Origin: Pseudomonas sp. H3(2019)
GTDB taxonomy: Bacteria; Pseudomonadota; Gammaproteobacteria; Pseudomonadales; Pseudomonadaceae
Direction: 5' to 3'
Length of the DNA stretch: 64,000 bases
NCBI RefSeq assembly: GCF_007713465.1
Contig: NZ_VMSG01000003.1
Span: 186,001-250,000, forward strand
The notes under the pieces are model-generated. The model saw only the letters and a list, made by a program, of their open reading frames with translations, was not told where the DNA came from and searched no databases. The position numbers were made by a program, and so were the translations under genes. Shown piece after piece: positions 1-8,756 of the stretch; positions within the stretch are counted from its first letter, which is position 1; every line of letters starts with the position of its first letter.

Positions 1-1
1 T

Positions 2-829
2 GCAGTCAACCATGCGATGTCGGCAATATCCACCGGCGGCTTCTCCACCTCCGACCAGTCCCTGGCCAAGTGGACGCAACCGGCCGTGCACTGGGTCGCG
101 GTGGTGATCATGATTCTCGGCAGCCTGCCATTTACCTTGTACGTGGCGACCATGCGCGGCAATCGGCGGGCGCTGATCAAGGATCAGCAAGTGCAAGGAT
201 TGCTCGGCATGCTGCTGGTGACCTGGCTGGTACTCGGCACCTGGTACTGGTGGACCACCGACCTGCATTGGCTGGATGCACTGCGCCATGTCGCGCTGAA
301 CGTCACCTCGGTGGTCACCACCACCGGTTTCGCGCTGGGGGACTACAGCTTGTGGGGCACCTTCTCATTGATGCTGTTTTTCTACCTGGGCTTTGTCGGT
401 GGTTGCTCGGGGTCGACCGCTGGCGGGATCAAGATCTTCCGTTTCCAGGTGGCCTTTATCCTGCTCAAGGCCAACCTTAACCAACTGATCCACCCCCGTG
501 CGGTGATCAAGCAGAAGTACAACGGTCATCGTCTCGACGAAGAAATTGTGCGTTCGATCCTGACGTTTTCGTTCTTCTTTGCGATCACCATTTGCGCCAT
601 CGCCCTGGCGCTGTCGCTGCTGGGCGTGGACTGGATGACCGCCTTGACCGGCGCCGCCAGTACGGTTTCCGGAGTGGGTCCGGGACTGGGTGAAACCATC
701 GGACCGTCTGGTAACTTCGCCAGCCTGCCCGACGCCGCCAAGTGGATTCTGTCTCTCGGCATGCTGCTCGGGCGACTGGAAATCATTACCGTGTTTGTGC
801 TGTGTATCCCGGCGTTCTGGCGTCACTGA
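2..829 (+). CDS. trkH: Trk potassium uptake protein TrkH, C-terminal part (5' end outside window)
   Basis: Inner-membrane potassium-translocating subunit of the Trk system, which works with the cytoplasmic NAD-binding protein TrkA. The open frame runs in from the window edge, so about 275 residues of a protein that is usually near 480 are seen. Pore-loop motifs typical of the SKT superfamily are visible: STGGFST at the very start, TTTGF about residue 105, and VSGVGPGLG about residue 222, each separated by hydrophobic helices. The missing part is the N-terminal membrane region with the first pore loop. The 3' end overlaps the convergent AraC-type gene by 44 bases. Confidence 0.93.
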   Translation, partial: AVNHAMSAISTGGFSTSDQSLAKWTQPAVHWVAVVIMILGSLPFTLYVATMRGNRRALIKDQQVQGLLGMLLVTWLVLGTWYWWTTDLHWLDALRHVALNVTSVVTTTGFALGDYSLWGTFSLMLFFYLGFVGGCSGSTAGGIKIFRFQVAFILLKANLNQLIHPRAVIKQKYNGHRLDEEIVRSILTFSFFFAITICAIALALSLLGVDWMTALTGAASTVSGVGPGLGETIGPSGNFASLPDAAKWILSLGMLLGRLEIITVFVLCIPAFWRH

Positions 830-1847
830 GTTCTTTGGGCGCGTCCATCAACCGCGTCCGGTATTCGCCGGGCGTGGTATCGAACCAGCGCCGAAAAGCC
901 CGAAAAAAATTGCTCGGGTCGGCGAACCCCAACAGGTAGGCGATTTCCAGCAGGGTCATGTTCGGTTGCGCCAGGTACTGCTCGGCCAACTCACGGCGTG
1001 TGTCGTCGAGCAGCGTCTGAAAACTCGTGCCCTCTTCCTGCAAGCGTCGCTGCAAGGTGCGCTGGGACAAGTGCAGGGTTTGCGCCACCGTATCGCGCTT
1101 GGGTTCGCCTTGCGGCAGTAGGCGACAGAGCACTTGCCGGGCCTTGTGGGTAACCTGGCTTTCAGAAAACCGAGCCAGATATTCGCCGGCAAACCGGTCA
1201 TGCAACAACGCCATCGCCTCGTTGGCAGTCGGCAACGGGGCTTCCATGTCTGCCCGTTCGAAAATCAGCGCGTCATAGGGCGCGTTGAACTCCAGCGGCG
1301 CATGAAAGGCAAATTTGTAGGGTTCGAGGTCCTGGGGTTGATCCCCCTGCATCAGCACTTTGCGTGGCTGCAAGGTGCGCCCGGTCAGCCAGCCACACAG
1401 GCCCAGCGCGCAGGCGAGTGACGCTTCGGCACTTTGCCGGGTGGGCGGCAGATGGTCGCCATGCACCGTCAGAATCAGTGCATACCCTTCGGGTAACAGG
1501 CGAAAACTCAGGTCGGCGCTTTCGGCGATGATCCGCTGATAACGCACCAGGCGCTGAAAACCTTCCGCCAGGGTCTGGCTGGACATCAAGGCATAACCGA
1601 CCACATGAAACGATGCCGGGCGGACCAACTTGCCCATGTTCAGACCGATCGCCGGGTTGCCGGACAGCTCTACCGCGCGCTGCCAGAGCCGCGTCATCGA
1701 ATCTTGAGGAAAGCGCGCATCCGGATCATTCAGCGCCGCGTAGTCGAGCCCCAACTGTTTGAACAAGACCCGGCAATCCAGGCCGTCCATCTCGAGTGCC
1801 TTGACAATCCCCATCGCCCAGCTTGCAGAAGTCGTTCGTTCGCTCAT
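786..1847 (-). CDS. AraC family transcriptional regulator (OruR-like)
   Basis: A 353-residue DNA-binding regulator. Residues about 20-210 resemble the arabinose-binding-type N-terminal domain used by OruR/ArgR-like AraC members. The C-terminal region (about 235-330) is a double helix-turn-helix, with LSQRTLQRRLQEEGTSF and LGFADPSNFFRAFRRW as recognisable AraC signatures. It stands alone, convergent with trkH and overlapping its 3' end by 44 bases, so the target is not obvious from context. The effector is unknown. Confidence 0.88.
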   Translation of the reverse strand: MSERTTSASWAMGIVKALEMDGLDCRVLFKQLGLDYAALNDPDARFPQDSMTRLWQRAVELSGNPAIGLNMGKLVRPASFHVVGYALMSSQTLAEGFQRLVRYQRIIAESADLSFRLLPEGYALILTVHGDHLPPTRQSAEASLACALGLCGWLTGRTLQPRKVLMQGDQPQDLEPYKFAFHAPLEFNAPYDALIFERADMEAPLPTANEAMALLHDRFAGEYLARFSESQVTHKARQVLCRLLPQGEPKRDTVAQTLHLSQRTLQRRLQEEGTSFQTLLDDTRRELAEQYLAQPNMTLLEIAYLLGFADPSNFFRAFRRWFDTTPGEYRTRLMDAPKELSDARTPGYTAQTR

Positions 1848-2007
1848 AGCGTTTTCTTACTTGATGAGCCGCGTGTCACGGCCAATTTCAGAAGGATACT
1901 AAAGTGGCGCCCAAGGTCACTGGCTGTTGCCACTGATGACTCTAGACTTAAATAAGCTGCCCGCAGAACATCCGCTCGGCAGCACAATAACCACAGAGAT
2001 CGCAGTC

Positions 2008-2319
2008 GTGGAAAACATCAAACGCTTCAGCAGCTTCGCCGAGTTTTACCCGTATTACCTCAGCGAACACAGCAACAGTGTCTGCCGACGCCTGCACTTT
2101 GTCGGCACCAGCCTGGTGATTTTCATCCTCGCCTTAGCTATCGGCAAAGGCGCCTGGCTGTTGTTGCTGGCCCTGCCTCTGGCCGGCTACAGCTTCGCCT
2201 GGGTCGGACACTTTTTCTTTGAAAAGAACCGGCCGGCGACATTCCAGCATCCGCTTTACAGCCTGATCGGCGACTTCGTCATGTATCGCGACATGATCCT
2301 CGGCAAAGTGCCTTTCTAG
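2008..2319 (+). CDS. Mpo1-like (DUF962) small membrane protein
   Basis: A 103-residue membrane protein of the DUF962/Mpo1 type. Yeast Mpo1 is an iron-dependent dioxygenase acting on 2-hydroxy fatty acids; a similar role in bacteria is only inferred. Visible features are HSNSVCRRLHFVG near residue 23, two hydrophobic helices (about 33-70), and GHFFFEKNRPATFQHP, which supplies the conserved histidines. The frame can be opened further upstream to 1927, but the GTG at 2008 fits the family start and follows a purine-rich CAGAG. Confidence 0.8.
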   Translation: MENIKRFSSFAEFYPYYLSEHSNSVCRRLHFVGTSLVIFILALAIGKGAWLLLLALPLAGYSFAWVGHFFFEKNRPATFQHPLYSLIGDFVMYRDMILGKVPF

Positions 2320-2418
2320 GCTCGTCGGGTCATCAAGCCGTCTCGCACAGCCAGTGCGAAATTGGATCCAAGACCTACACTCATGTCCGTTCCTTCAAGA
2401 ACAATAAGAGGATAGCTG

Positions 2419-3009
2419 ATGAATGCGCACGCCCGTTTCACCCATATGAAGGATGGTACGCAGGAAGACTGGGCGATCATCGCCGCAGACTTCAGCGCCT
2501 ACGCCAAACAATTGCCGACACGGATTGTGGCGCACCTGAAACTGCTGGAGGGTGATTTTGGCGGTTTCCCGGTCGATCGGCTGACCCACTCACTGCAAAC
2601 CGCCACCCGCGCCTGGCGCGACGACCGGGATGAGGAATACGTGGTGTGTGCGCTGCTCCACGACATTGGCGATACCCTTGGCTCCTACAACCACCCGGAC
2701 ATTGCGGCGGCGATCCTCAAGCCATTCGTCAGCCCTGAAAACCTGTGGATGGTGGAAAAGCACGGGATTTTCCAGGGCTACTACTTCTTCCATCACCTGG
2801 GCATGGACCGGCACCTGCGCGAGCAGTTTCACGAACACCCGCAGTACCGGCAAACCATCGAGTTCTGCGCCAGGTACGACGCTGCAGCCTTTGATCCGGA
2901 CTACGAGACCCTGCCGCTGAGTTTCTTCGAACCGATGATGGAACGCCTGTTTGCCCGGCCGAAAAACTCGATCTACATGGCGGCGATGGAAGAACACGCA
3001 CCGGCCTAA
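2419..3009 (+). CDS. HD domain-containing protein
   Basis: A 196-residue cytoplasmic protein with an HD-type metal-binding core: a histidine in the THSLQTATRA segment (about residue 56) and the HD pair in ALLHDIGD (about residue 79). Further histidines occur in the EKHGIFQGYYFFHHLG segment, as in HD proteins that bind two metals, including oxygenases of the PhnZ/MIOX type. Substrate cannot be told from sequence; it may be a phosphohydrolase or a diiron oxygenase. An AGAGG motif lies just upstream of the ATG. It converges on the phosphoesterase gene, with a short hairpin between them. Confidence 0.75.
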   Translation: MNAHARFTHMKDGTQEDWAIIAADFSAYAKQLPTRIVAHLKLLEGDFGGFPVDRLTHSLQTATRAWRDDRDEEYVVCALLHDIGDTLGSYNHPDIAAAILKPFVSPENLWMVEKHGIFQGYYFFHHLGMDRHLREQFHEHPQYRQTIEFCARYDAAAFDPDYETLPLSFFEPMMERLFARPKNSIYMAAMEEHAPA

Positions 3010-3016
3010 GATCAAG

Positions 3017-3035
3017 AGATCGCAGGCTGCGATCT
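3017..3035. terminator. Short REP-like hairpin between convergent genes
   Basis: AGATCGCA-ggc-TGCGATCT is a perfect 8-bp stem with a 3-base loop, followed by TTT on the plus strand. It lies 8 bases after the HD gene stop and 8 before the convergent phosphoesterase stop, so it may end both transcripts. The AGATCGCAG word is also a common Pseudomonas repeat core. Confidence 0.5.
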
Positions 3036-3042
3036 TTCCCCG

Positions 3043-3864
3043 TCAAACCGGTTCTGCGACCTTCACCAAGTCAGCTTTAAGCTGTGCTTCACGCGCCTGC
3101 GCATCCGCCAACCGGTACAACTCGATTGTGCCGTCCAAATGCTCGATCAAGGCCGTGCACGACTCCACCCAATCTCCGCAATTGAGGTAGTCCACCTCGC
3201 CGACCTTGCGGATTTCCGCATGGTGGATGTGCCCGCAAACCACCCCGTGCAGCTCGCGTTTGACACACTCGTGGGCGATGGCCTCTTCGAAATCGCTGAT
3301 AAAGCTGACCGCGGTTTTGACTTTGTGCTTGAGGTACGCCGACAACGACCAGTAACCGTAGCCGTACCGTGCACGCCAGTGATTGAGCCAGCGGTTGAGG
3401 GTCAGGGTGAACTCGTAGGCCGAGTCGCCGAGAAACGCCAGCCAGCGGTGATAACGCGTGATCACATCGAACTGATCGCCATGAATCACCAACAGGTGCC
3501 GGCCATCCGCAGTGACGTGAACCGCCTCGTCCACCAACTGAATATTGCCCAGGATCAGCTTTGAATAACGCCGCAAAAACTCGTCGTGGTTGCCGGTGAC
3601 GTAAATCACCTCGGTGCCGCGTTTGCTCATGGTCAGCAAACGGCGAATGACGTTGGTGTGAGCCTGTGGCCAGTACATGCCGCTGCGCAGCTTCCAGCCA
3701 TCGATGATGTCGCCGACCAGATAGATCCTGTCAGCCTGATAGCTCTTGAGAAACTGCGACAAATGCTCGGCCTGACAATCCCGGGTGCCAAGGTGCACAT
3801 CGGAGATCCACAAGGTGCGCACGCGTTGTTTACGGCTGGGTTTTGCACGTTCGGCGCTGGTCAT
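3043..3864 (-). CDS. UDP-2,3-diacylglucosamine diphosphatase-like metallophosphoesterase
   Basis: A 273-residue calcineurin-type phosphoesterase of the group often annotated as LpxH-like, acting in lipid A assembly or on a related diphosphate. All metal-site motifs are present in order: SDVHLG, GDIIDGW, GNHD, IHGDQFD and GHIHHAE. The start at 3864 was chosen because AGAGG sits 6 bases upstream, whereas the longer frame to 3924 runs into the divergent AraC gene. Pseudomonas usually also has a classical LpxH, so this may be a paralogue with another substrate. Confidence 0.82.
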   Translation of the reverse strand: MTSAERAKPSRKQRVRTLWISDVHLGTRDCQAEHLSQFLKSYQADRIYLVGDIIDGWKLRSGMYWPQAHTNVIRRLLTMSKRGTEVIYVTGNHDEFLRRYSKLILGNIQLVDEAVHVTADGRHLLVIHGDQFDVITRYHRWLAFLGDSAYEFTLTLNRWLNHWRARYGYGYWSLSAYLKHKVKTAVSFISDFEEAIAHECVKRELHGVVCGHIHHAEIRKVGEVDYLNCGDWVESCTALIEHLDGTIELYRLADAQAREAQLKADLVKVAEPV

Positions 3865-3998
3865 GGGCAACCTCTGCGAGATTTTTCGCAAGCTTGCACC
3901 GCAGCGATTAATAGCCCATGACACAAATACGGCAGTCTGATGACAGCCCGAACCCTGGCGTGGCCGGTGTAGACTGCGAGTCTGCCCAGGAGACTGCG

Positions 3999-4757
3999 AT
4001 GAGACCGATCCTCACGCTACGCCAGTACACCCACGACCTGATCGTCCACAGCCATGACCACGCACAACTGGTGTTCGGTCTGTCCGGCGCGCTCGACTTC
4101 GAGGTCGGCGGTCATGGCAGCCAGGTGGTGCAGCAGAGTTTTGTGGTTGTACCGTCAGGCGCTCATCACGCCTGCGGCAGCCCGAATGGCAGCCGCTGCC
4201 TGGTGCTCGATGTGCCCAGCGATCAATGGGTTTCGCAATCACTGGGCGAGCATGCCGAGGCCAGTCGACGCTTGCTCGACAACCCCGGACGCTTGCCGCT
4301 GGACGCCGGGCAAAGCCAGCTGGTGAGCTGGCTGGCGAGCAGCCCGGTCACTGACCCGCTGATTGCCCAGCAAGGCGCCGTGTTGTTGCTTGCCAGCCTC
4401 AACAACGCCGCGCCGAGCAGCATCGCCGGGCGCCGCTTGCCTTACGCCGCGCTCAACGCGCACATCGACCAATACGCCGCCTATCCGCTGCAAGTCGCCG
4501 ATCTGGCGCGTATCGCCGGGCTGTCCAGCGCGCGCCTGCATGCACGGTTTGTGGCCGAATGCGGGCAGACGCCGATGGATTACATCCGCAGTCGCCGCCT
4601 GCATATCGCGGTGAAGTTGCTGCGTGAATCCGCCCTGCCCATCGGCGAAGTCGCCAGCCGTGTCGGCTATGGCTCCCAGAGTGCCTTCGCCGCAGCGGTG
4701 ATGCGCGAGTTCGGTGCCTCCCCGGGTGCGCTGCGTCGTACAGCGAGCAAGCGCTAG
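3999..4757 (+). CDS. AraC family transcriptional regulator
   Basis: A 252-residue regulator with an N-terminal cupin-like sensor (residues about 1-100, beginning LTLRQYTHDLIVHSHDHAQ) and a C-terminal AraC double helix-turn-helix (about 160-250). The start at 3999 is preceded by CCCAGGAG with good spacing. The EamA exporter gene follows 91 bases downstream in the same direction, so this protein may control it; that is inference from layout, in line with many AraC/EamA pairs. Confidence 0.85.
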   Translation: MRPILTLRQYTHDLIVHSHDHAQLVFGLSGALDFEVGGHGSQVVQQSFVVVPSGAHHACGSPNGSRCLVLDVPSDQWVSQSLGEHAEASRRLLDNPGRLPLDAGQSQLVSWLASSPVTDPLIAQQGAVLLLASLNNAAPSSIAGRRLPYAALNAHIDQYAAYPLQVADLARIAGLSSARLHARFVAECGQTPMDYIRSRRLHIAVKLLRESALPIGEVASRVGYGSQSAFAAAVMREFGASPGALRRTASKR

Positions 4758-4848
4758 GCTGACGATAAAAAACGCGAGTTTGACGACAGACAGATCAGAC
4801 CGTCACGCGGTTCAATGTCGTAACTGCCTCTATGGATTAAGGATTGAA

Positions 4849-5742
4849 ATGACTCCGCGTACCGCCCTTGGCGCCCTGCATATCGGCGCCTTGATGTTTG
4901 GCCTGACGGGTGTGTTCGGCAAACTCGCCGCGGCCTCCCCTGCCATCATTGTCTTTGGCCGTGCGACATTTGCGGTGATCGCTCTGGCATTCTTTGCCCG
5001 TTTCGCCAGCAACACTGGCTGGCAGAAACTCGAAGCCGTGGACTGGCGTCGCCTGCTGCTCAGCGGCCTGTTGCTGGCCGGGCATTGGGTGAGTTTTTTC
5101 ATTGCGGTGAAAGTCGCCGGTGTGGCGATTGCGACCCTGGGTTTTGCCAGTTTCCCGGCGTTCACGGTGATCCTCGAAGGCCTGATCTTCCGCGAGCGAA
5201 TCCGCGCCAATGAAATTCTCCTGGTGGTGCTGGTGAGCGTCGGCCTGGTGCTGGTCACCCCGGATTTCGACCTCGCCAGTAAAGCCACCAGCGGTCTGCT
5301 CTGGGCGGTGGGTTCGGGCCTGCTGTTCGCCTTGCTGTCGCTGACCAACCGTGCCAGCTCCGGGCGTATACCCGCCGTGCAGGCTGCGCTGTGTCAGAAC
5401 GTAGTGGTCGCCCTCTGTCTGTTGCCGGTGGCAGCACCGGGATTGAGTGAGGTGCGCGCCATCGACTGGCTATGGATCGGTCTGCTCGGGGTGTTCTGCA
5501 CCGGCGTCGCCCACAGCCTGTTCGTTGCCAGCCTGGCGGTGATCAAGGCTCGCACCGCCGCGGTGGTGTTTGCCCTGGAGCCGGTTTACGGCATCACCGT
5601 CGCCTGGCTGCTGTTCGGTGAGAATCCGACACTGCGGATGTTGATTGGCGGTGCGCTGATCATCATCGCGATTGTGGTGTCCAGCAGTCTGTCTGGCAGC
5701 TCAAGCAAGAAAAGCGTGACGGTCGAAGCCGCCTCTCACTGA
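4849..5742 (+). CDS. EamA/DMT family transporter
   Basis: A 297-residue inner-membrane protein with about ten hydrophobic helices in two EamA repeats (about 8-140 and 150-285), typical of drug/metabolite exporters. The start is the ATG at 4849, preceded by AAGGA; the frame remains open further upstream but the extra residues are polar and unlike the family. The substrate is unknown. The last 7 bases overlap the convergent SelW-type gene. Confidence 0.87.
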   Translation: MTPRTALGALHIGALMFGLTGVFGKLAAASPAIIVFGRATFAVIALAFFARFASNTGWQKLEAVDWRRLLLSGLLLAGHWVSFFIAVKVAGVAIATLGFASFPAFTVILEGLIFRERIRANEILLVVLVSVGLVLVTPDFDLASKATSGLLWAVGSGLLFALLSLTNRASSGRIPAVQAALCQNVVVALCLLPVAAPGLSEVRAIDWLWIGLLGVFCTGVAHSLFVASLAVIKARTAAVVFALEPVYGITVAWLLFGENPTLRMLIGGALIIIAIVVSSSLSGSSSKKSVTVEAASH

Positions 5743-6023
5743 GTTCTATCGTTGTGTCCGAGATCGCGGTCGGGATCGATCTGATCCCGGACCCGCTGCT
5801 TGAGCACCTTGGCTTCCGGGAAGCCGCCATCGGCCTTGCGTTCCCAGATCTGTACCCCGTCGCAGGTAATGAAAAACACCCCGCCGGTTCCCGGCACCAG
5901 AGAAACTTTGCCCAGGTCGTCACCGAAGGTACTGAGCAGCTCCTGGGCCAGCCAGGCGGCGCGCAACAGCCACTGGCATTGCGTGCAGTAAGTGATGACG
6001 ACTTCCGGTTTGTGTGTGGTCAT
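5736..6023 (-). CDS. SelT/SelW/SelH (Rdx) family protein
   Basis: A 95-residue thioredoxin-like small protein. The redox motif CTQC is at about residues 13-16 in the ITYCTQCQW context; in eukaryotic selenoproteins one of these positions is selenocysteine, while here both are cysteine. The GTGGVFFITCDG segment is also typical. The probable role is thiol redox chemistry, with partner unknown. Confidence 0.88.
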   Translation of the reverse strand: MTTHKPEVVITYCTQCQWLLRAAWLAQELLSTFGDDLGKVSLVPGTGGVFFITCDGVQIWERKADGGFPEAKVLKQRVRDQIDPDRDLGHNDRTQ

Positions 6024-6156
6024 GGCGTGCTGGACTCCTGAACTCGATGGCGCCGCTATGATAGCCGCCTTTGCCGCTCGATTTACCTGAGCCTTGGGCA
6101 GACGTACTGATCGCAGGTATTGCGAAAATTGATGGCTGCGCGAGACCTGTAGGAGC

Positions 6157-7812
6157 TCAGCGAATACTGGCCAACAGGCTGCGGGCGGTTTGCTTCAAGG
6201 ATTCGTCACTGTCCTTGAGTAACTCGTTCAATAGCGCAATGGCGCTGTCCAGATCACCGTCGTCGATGCAGTTCTGCGCTTCTTCCAGTTTGCCGGGGTG
6301 GATCTCTTCGTGCGCAGGTACCGCGAATTCGCCCGACAACGGCTCAAGCTCCAGGGTCGGTGATGCATCGGCGAAATGCTCGAGAAAGCCATCGTCCAGC
6401 GGTTCCAGCTGATCCACGGGTTTAGCCATTGCCGCTGTTGTGTCGGACGGACAGGCCAGATCCCAGCTCGAATCCATCGACAAGTCATCCAGATTCAACT
6501 GGAACTCATCCCCTACCGAGGCAGCAGGTTCAGCCGTCGTTTCAGCCGTCGACTCAAGAGTCGCCAACGATTGTGCACTGGCCAGTTTTGGCGAACGTGC
6601 GCGAATCTGCTCCAGCACATCGGCACTGTAACCCGCTTCAAGCAAGCTGTTTTCATGGTCCGAATAAGCTGCGCTGTCGCCCTGCAGCCCCAGCACCTCC
6701 AACAGTTTCAGGTTCAAATCACTGCGCTGCGGCTCTTTGAGCAAGGCTTCGCGCAATAGACTGACCGCTTCGACGAAGCGGTCATAGGTCAGGTAGATAC
6801 CGACGCCCTCAAGCACTTCTGCCCCATGAGCGGTTTCGCGGTTCGCAGGGGGAGACTGCGTCGCAGAAAGCTCAATCGATGGTTTCTGTGCACTATCGGG
6901 CGCTCCCCGACTGACCACCGGCTCATGTCGCGGCACGGGTTCTGATACAGGCTGTGCCCGCCGCCGACGGAGCGCAAACAGGCCCAGTAGCAATAGCACG
7001 CCAAGCACCAACAGGCCGCCGATCAGCCACAACGCCCAACCACTGCTTGTCTCATCCACGGCAGCGGTGGGCACCGGAATTGGCGCGACGGGAATGACGG
7101 GGGCGGATAAAGGTTTTTTGGCTTCGGCCAGCTCGGTTTGCAGATCACTGACTTGCTTGTGCTGGCTGGCGATCTGTTCATCCTGGGCTTGTAGCCGGGT
7201 GTTCAATTGATCGACCGTTTGTTTCAGTTGCTGGTTTTCCTGGACGCTGGCGGCCAGCAACTCGGAAGCGTGGTCTGTAGTTGCGGGCGCCGTGCTGGCC
7301 GGGTGGGCAGCGGGCGTTTTGACGGGTGCGCTGGCTGTGGGTTGCTGGCTGATCGCCGGAGCCGGCTCGATGTCACTCGCCGGTACGATCCCCGGTGAAC
7401 CCGGTGGATCGATCAGCAACGTGTATTCGCGCAGCAGATGCCCATTGGGCTGGTTCGCCTGCACCAGAAAATTCAGGAACGGTTCATTGACCGGCTTGCT
7501 GGACACCACCCGAATCACGCTGCGATTGCCACGCAGAACGGCGGTAAAACGCAGGTCGTTGAGAAAAAACACTCGCTCGACACCGGCGCGGGCGAACTCG
7601 TCCGCCGTCGCCAGGCTGACCGAGAGTTCACCGTCGCTCAGGGCACCGGGATCGACCAAGGCGATTTCGGCATTCAACGGCTGGTTCAGGGCTGAGTGCA
7701 ACGTGATGTCGCCCAACCCCAACGCAGGTGCCAATGCGGAGTAACTCAAGGCACCGGCGACCGACAACAGGCTGACGGAGCGCCGTAACACAGACTGCAA
7801 ACTCTCGAGCAT
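6157..7812 (-). CDS. Short FimV-like peptidoglycan/polar-hub protein
   Basis: A 551-residue envelope protein related to FimV, the polar organiser of type IV pili and twitching. Order of parts: N-terminal hydrophobic signal, FimV N-terminal domain (LGDITLHSALNQPLNAEI to LLIDPPG, about 32-140), Pro/Ala-rich linker, coiled coil (about 195-240), one membrane helix (about 258-280), acidic cytoplasmic tail, and a C-terminal FimV motif (EEAQNCIDDGDLDSAIALL). Classical FimV is around 900 residues, so this is probably a shorter paralogue. The second of two nearby ATGs (7812) is chosen because AAGGA lies 6 bases before it. Confidence 0.83.
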   Translation of the reverse strand: MLESLQSVLRRSVSLLSVAGALSYSALAPALGLGDITLHSALNQPLNAEIALVDPGALSDGELSVSLATADEFARAGVERVFFLNDLRFTAVLRGNRSVIRVVSSKPVNEPFLNFLVQANQPNGHLLREYTLLIDPPGSPGIVPASDIEPAPAISQQPTASAPVKTPAAHPASTAPATTDHASELLAASVQENQQLKQTVDQLNTRLQAQDEQIASQHKQVSDLQTELAEAKKPLSAPVIPVAPIPVPTAAVDETSSGWALWLIGGLLVLGVLLLLGLFALRRRRAQPVSEPVPRHEPVVSRGAPDSAQKPSIELSATQSPPANRETAHGAEVLEGVGIYLTYDRFVEAVSLLREALLKEPQRSDLNLKLLEVLGLQGDSAAYSDHENSLLEAGYSADVLEQIRARSPKLASAQSLATLESTAETTAEPAASVGDEFQLNLDDLSMDSSWDLACPSDTTAAMAKPVDQLEPLDDGFLEHFADASPTLELEPLSGEFAVPAHEEIHPGKLEEAQNCIDDGDLDSAIALLNELLKDSDESLKQTARSLLASIR

Positions 7813-7880
7813 GAGCATTCCTTAGCTAACCAGAATCAACCTGTGCGCATTCGCACGTCCGTGTGAACACGTTATTGCCG

Positions 7881-8146
7881 AGGGTCTGTTGACGTTTGGT
7901 GACGGCCGCGACGGATGCCCACTTGATGCAGGGCAAGGCGCGAGGAACGCAGTTTGGTTGTTCCAAATAAGTGCCGAGCAACGCAGCCCTGCATCAAGTG
8001 GGCCCCGTCCCTTCGGGTTGCGTGCCAACGTGCGCGAGGCTGCGTTGCGGGATTTGCCAAGGGAACAACCATTGGCGGCATCCCGCGCCTTGCCTCGCAC
8101 ACGTTGGCCCAGCAACGCGGTTCGTCACCAAACGTCAACAGACCCT
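7881..8146. mobile_element. MITE-like palindromic element, 266 bp
   Basis: Bounded by a perfect 24-bp terminal inverted repeat (7881-7904 and 8123-8146, beginning AGGGTCTGTTGACG). Inside is a perfect 18-bp inverted repeat (7917-7934 and 7986-8003, core CCACTTGATGCAGGG) and another imperfect one around 8030-8048/8090-8112. No credible gene lies within. The size, ends and lack of coding suggest a non-autonomous, transposase-mobilised repeat of the kind scattered in fluorescent pseudomonads. A target duplication is not clear. Confidence 0.7.
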
Positions 8147-8203
8147 ACAGTTCTTATAGTCTGCTCTGCGCCAGTTCTCAAAAGTCTGCTGTGTGGTTAT
8201 GCC

Positions 8204-8638
8204 TCAAGATTTTTCCAGATTGGCCAAAATGTGCCCATGGACCCGCATACACACCCGCATATCTTCCTCGTTGACACCCTCGAACAGCTCATGGCGCAAC
8301 TCGGCGGCAATGGTTTCAATTTGTTCGATCAAGGGACGGGCGGGCGCACACAGCACGATCTTTTTCGCCCGGCGGTCTTCCGCCACCGCCTGACGCTGCA
8401 CCAGGCCTTGGGTTTCCAGGCTATCGAGCAGGCGCGCCAGTGTCGGTCCTTCAACACCGACGCTTTGTGCCAGCTCACGCTGAGTGGGGGCTTCTTCGAA
8501 ACGCGCCAGGTGCAACAGCACCAGCCAGCGGGCCTGGGACAGGCCGAGGCCGGCGAGACGGCGATCCAGTTCGGCGCGCCAGCCGCGAGACATCTGCGCC
8601 AACTGCATGCCAAAACGGTGTTGATCGGTTAACGGCAT
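8204..8638 (-). CDS. MarR family transcriptional regulator
   Basis: A 144-residue dimeric winged-helix repressor. Helix-turn-helix and wing lie about residues 30-95 (LSQARWLVLLHLARF, TQRELAQSVGVEGPTLARLLDSL, VAEDRRAKKIVL), the last being the MarR wing. The length is standard. The ribosome site is weak, with a T-rich stretch before the ATG. A palindrome sits about 35 bases upstream and may be its operator. The ligand is unknown. Confidence 0.88.
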   Translation of the reverse strand: MPLTDQHRFGMQLAQMSRGWRAELDRRLAGLGLSQARWLVLLHLARFEEAPTQRELAQSVGVEGPTLARLLDSLETQGLVQRQAVAEDRRAKKIVLCAPARPLIEQIETIAAELRHELFEGVNEEDMRVCMRVHGHILANLEKS

Positions 8639-8671
8639 AAAAAACTCATGGTTAGACTGAAATAAGCTGAA

Positions 8672-8684
8672 ACTAATTATTAGT
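8672..8684. promoter_or_regulatory. Palindrome upstream of marR-type gene, candidate operator
   Basis: ACTAAT-t-ATTAGT is a perfect 6-bp inverted repeat, with GCTG/CAGC half-matches just outside. It lies 34-46 bases upstream of the MarR start in an AT-rich stretch, where autoregulatory MarR operators are usually found. Function is inferred from position and symmetry only. Confidence 0.45.
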
Positions 8685-8756
8685 CAGCTAAGCATGACCC
8701 TCGACTCTAGGCAAGGCTCGGTCTGTACTGAATCGTTACATCTTGATCTTCGACAC

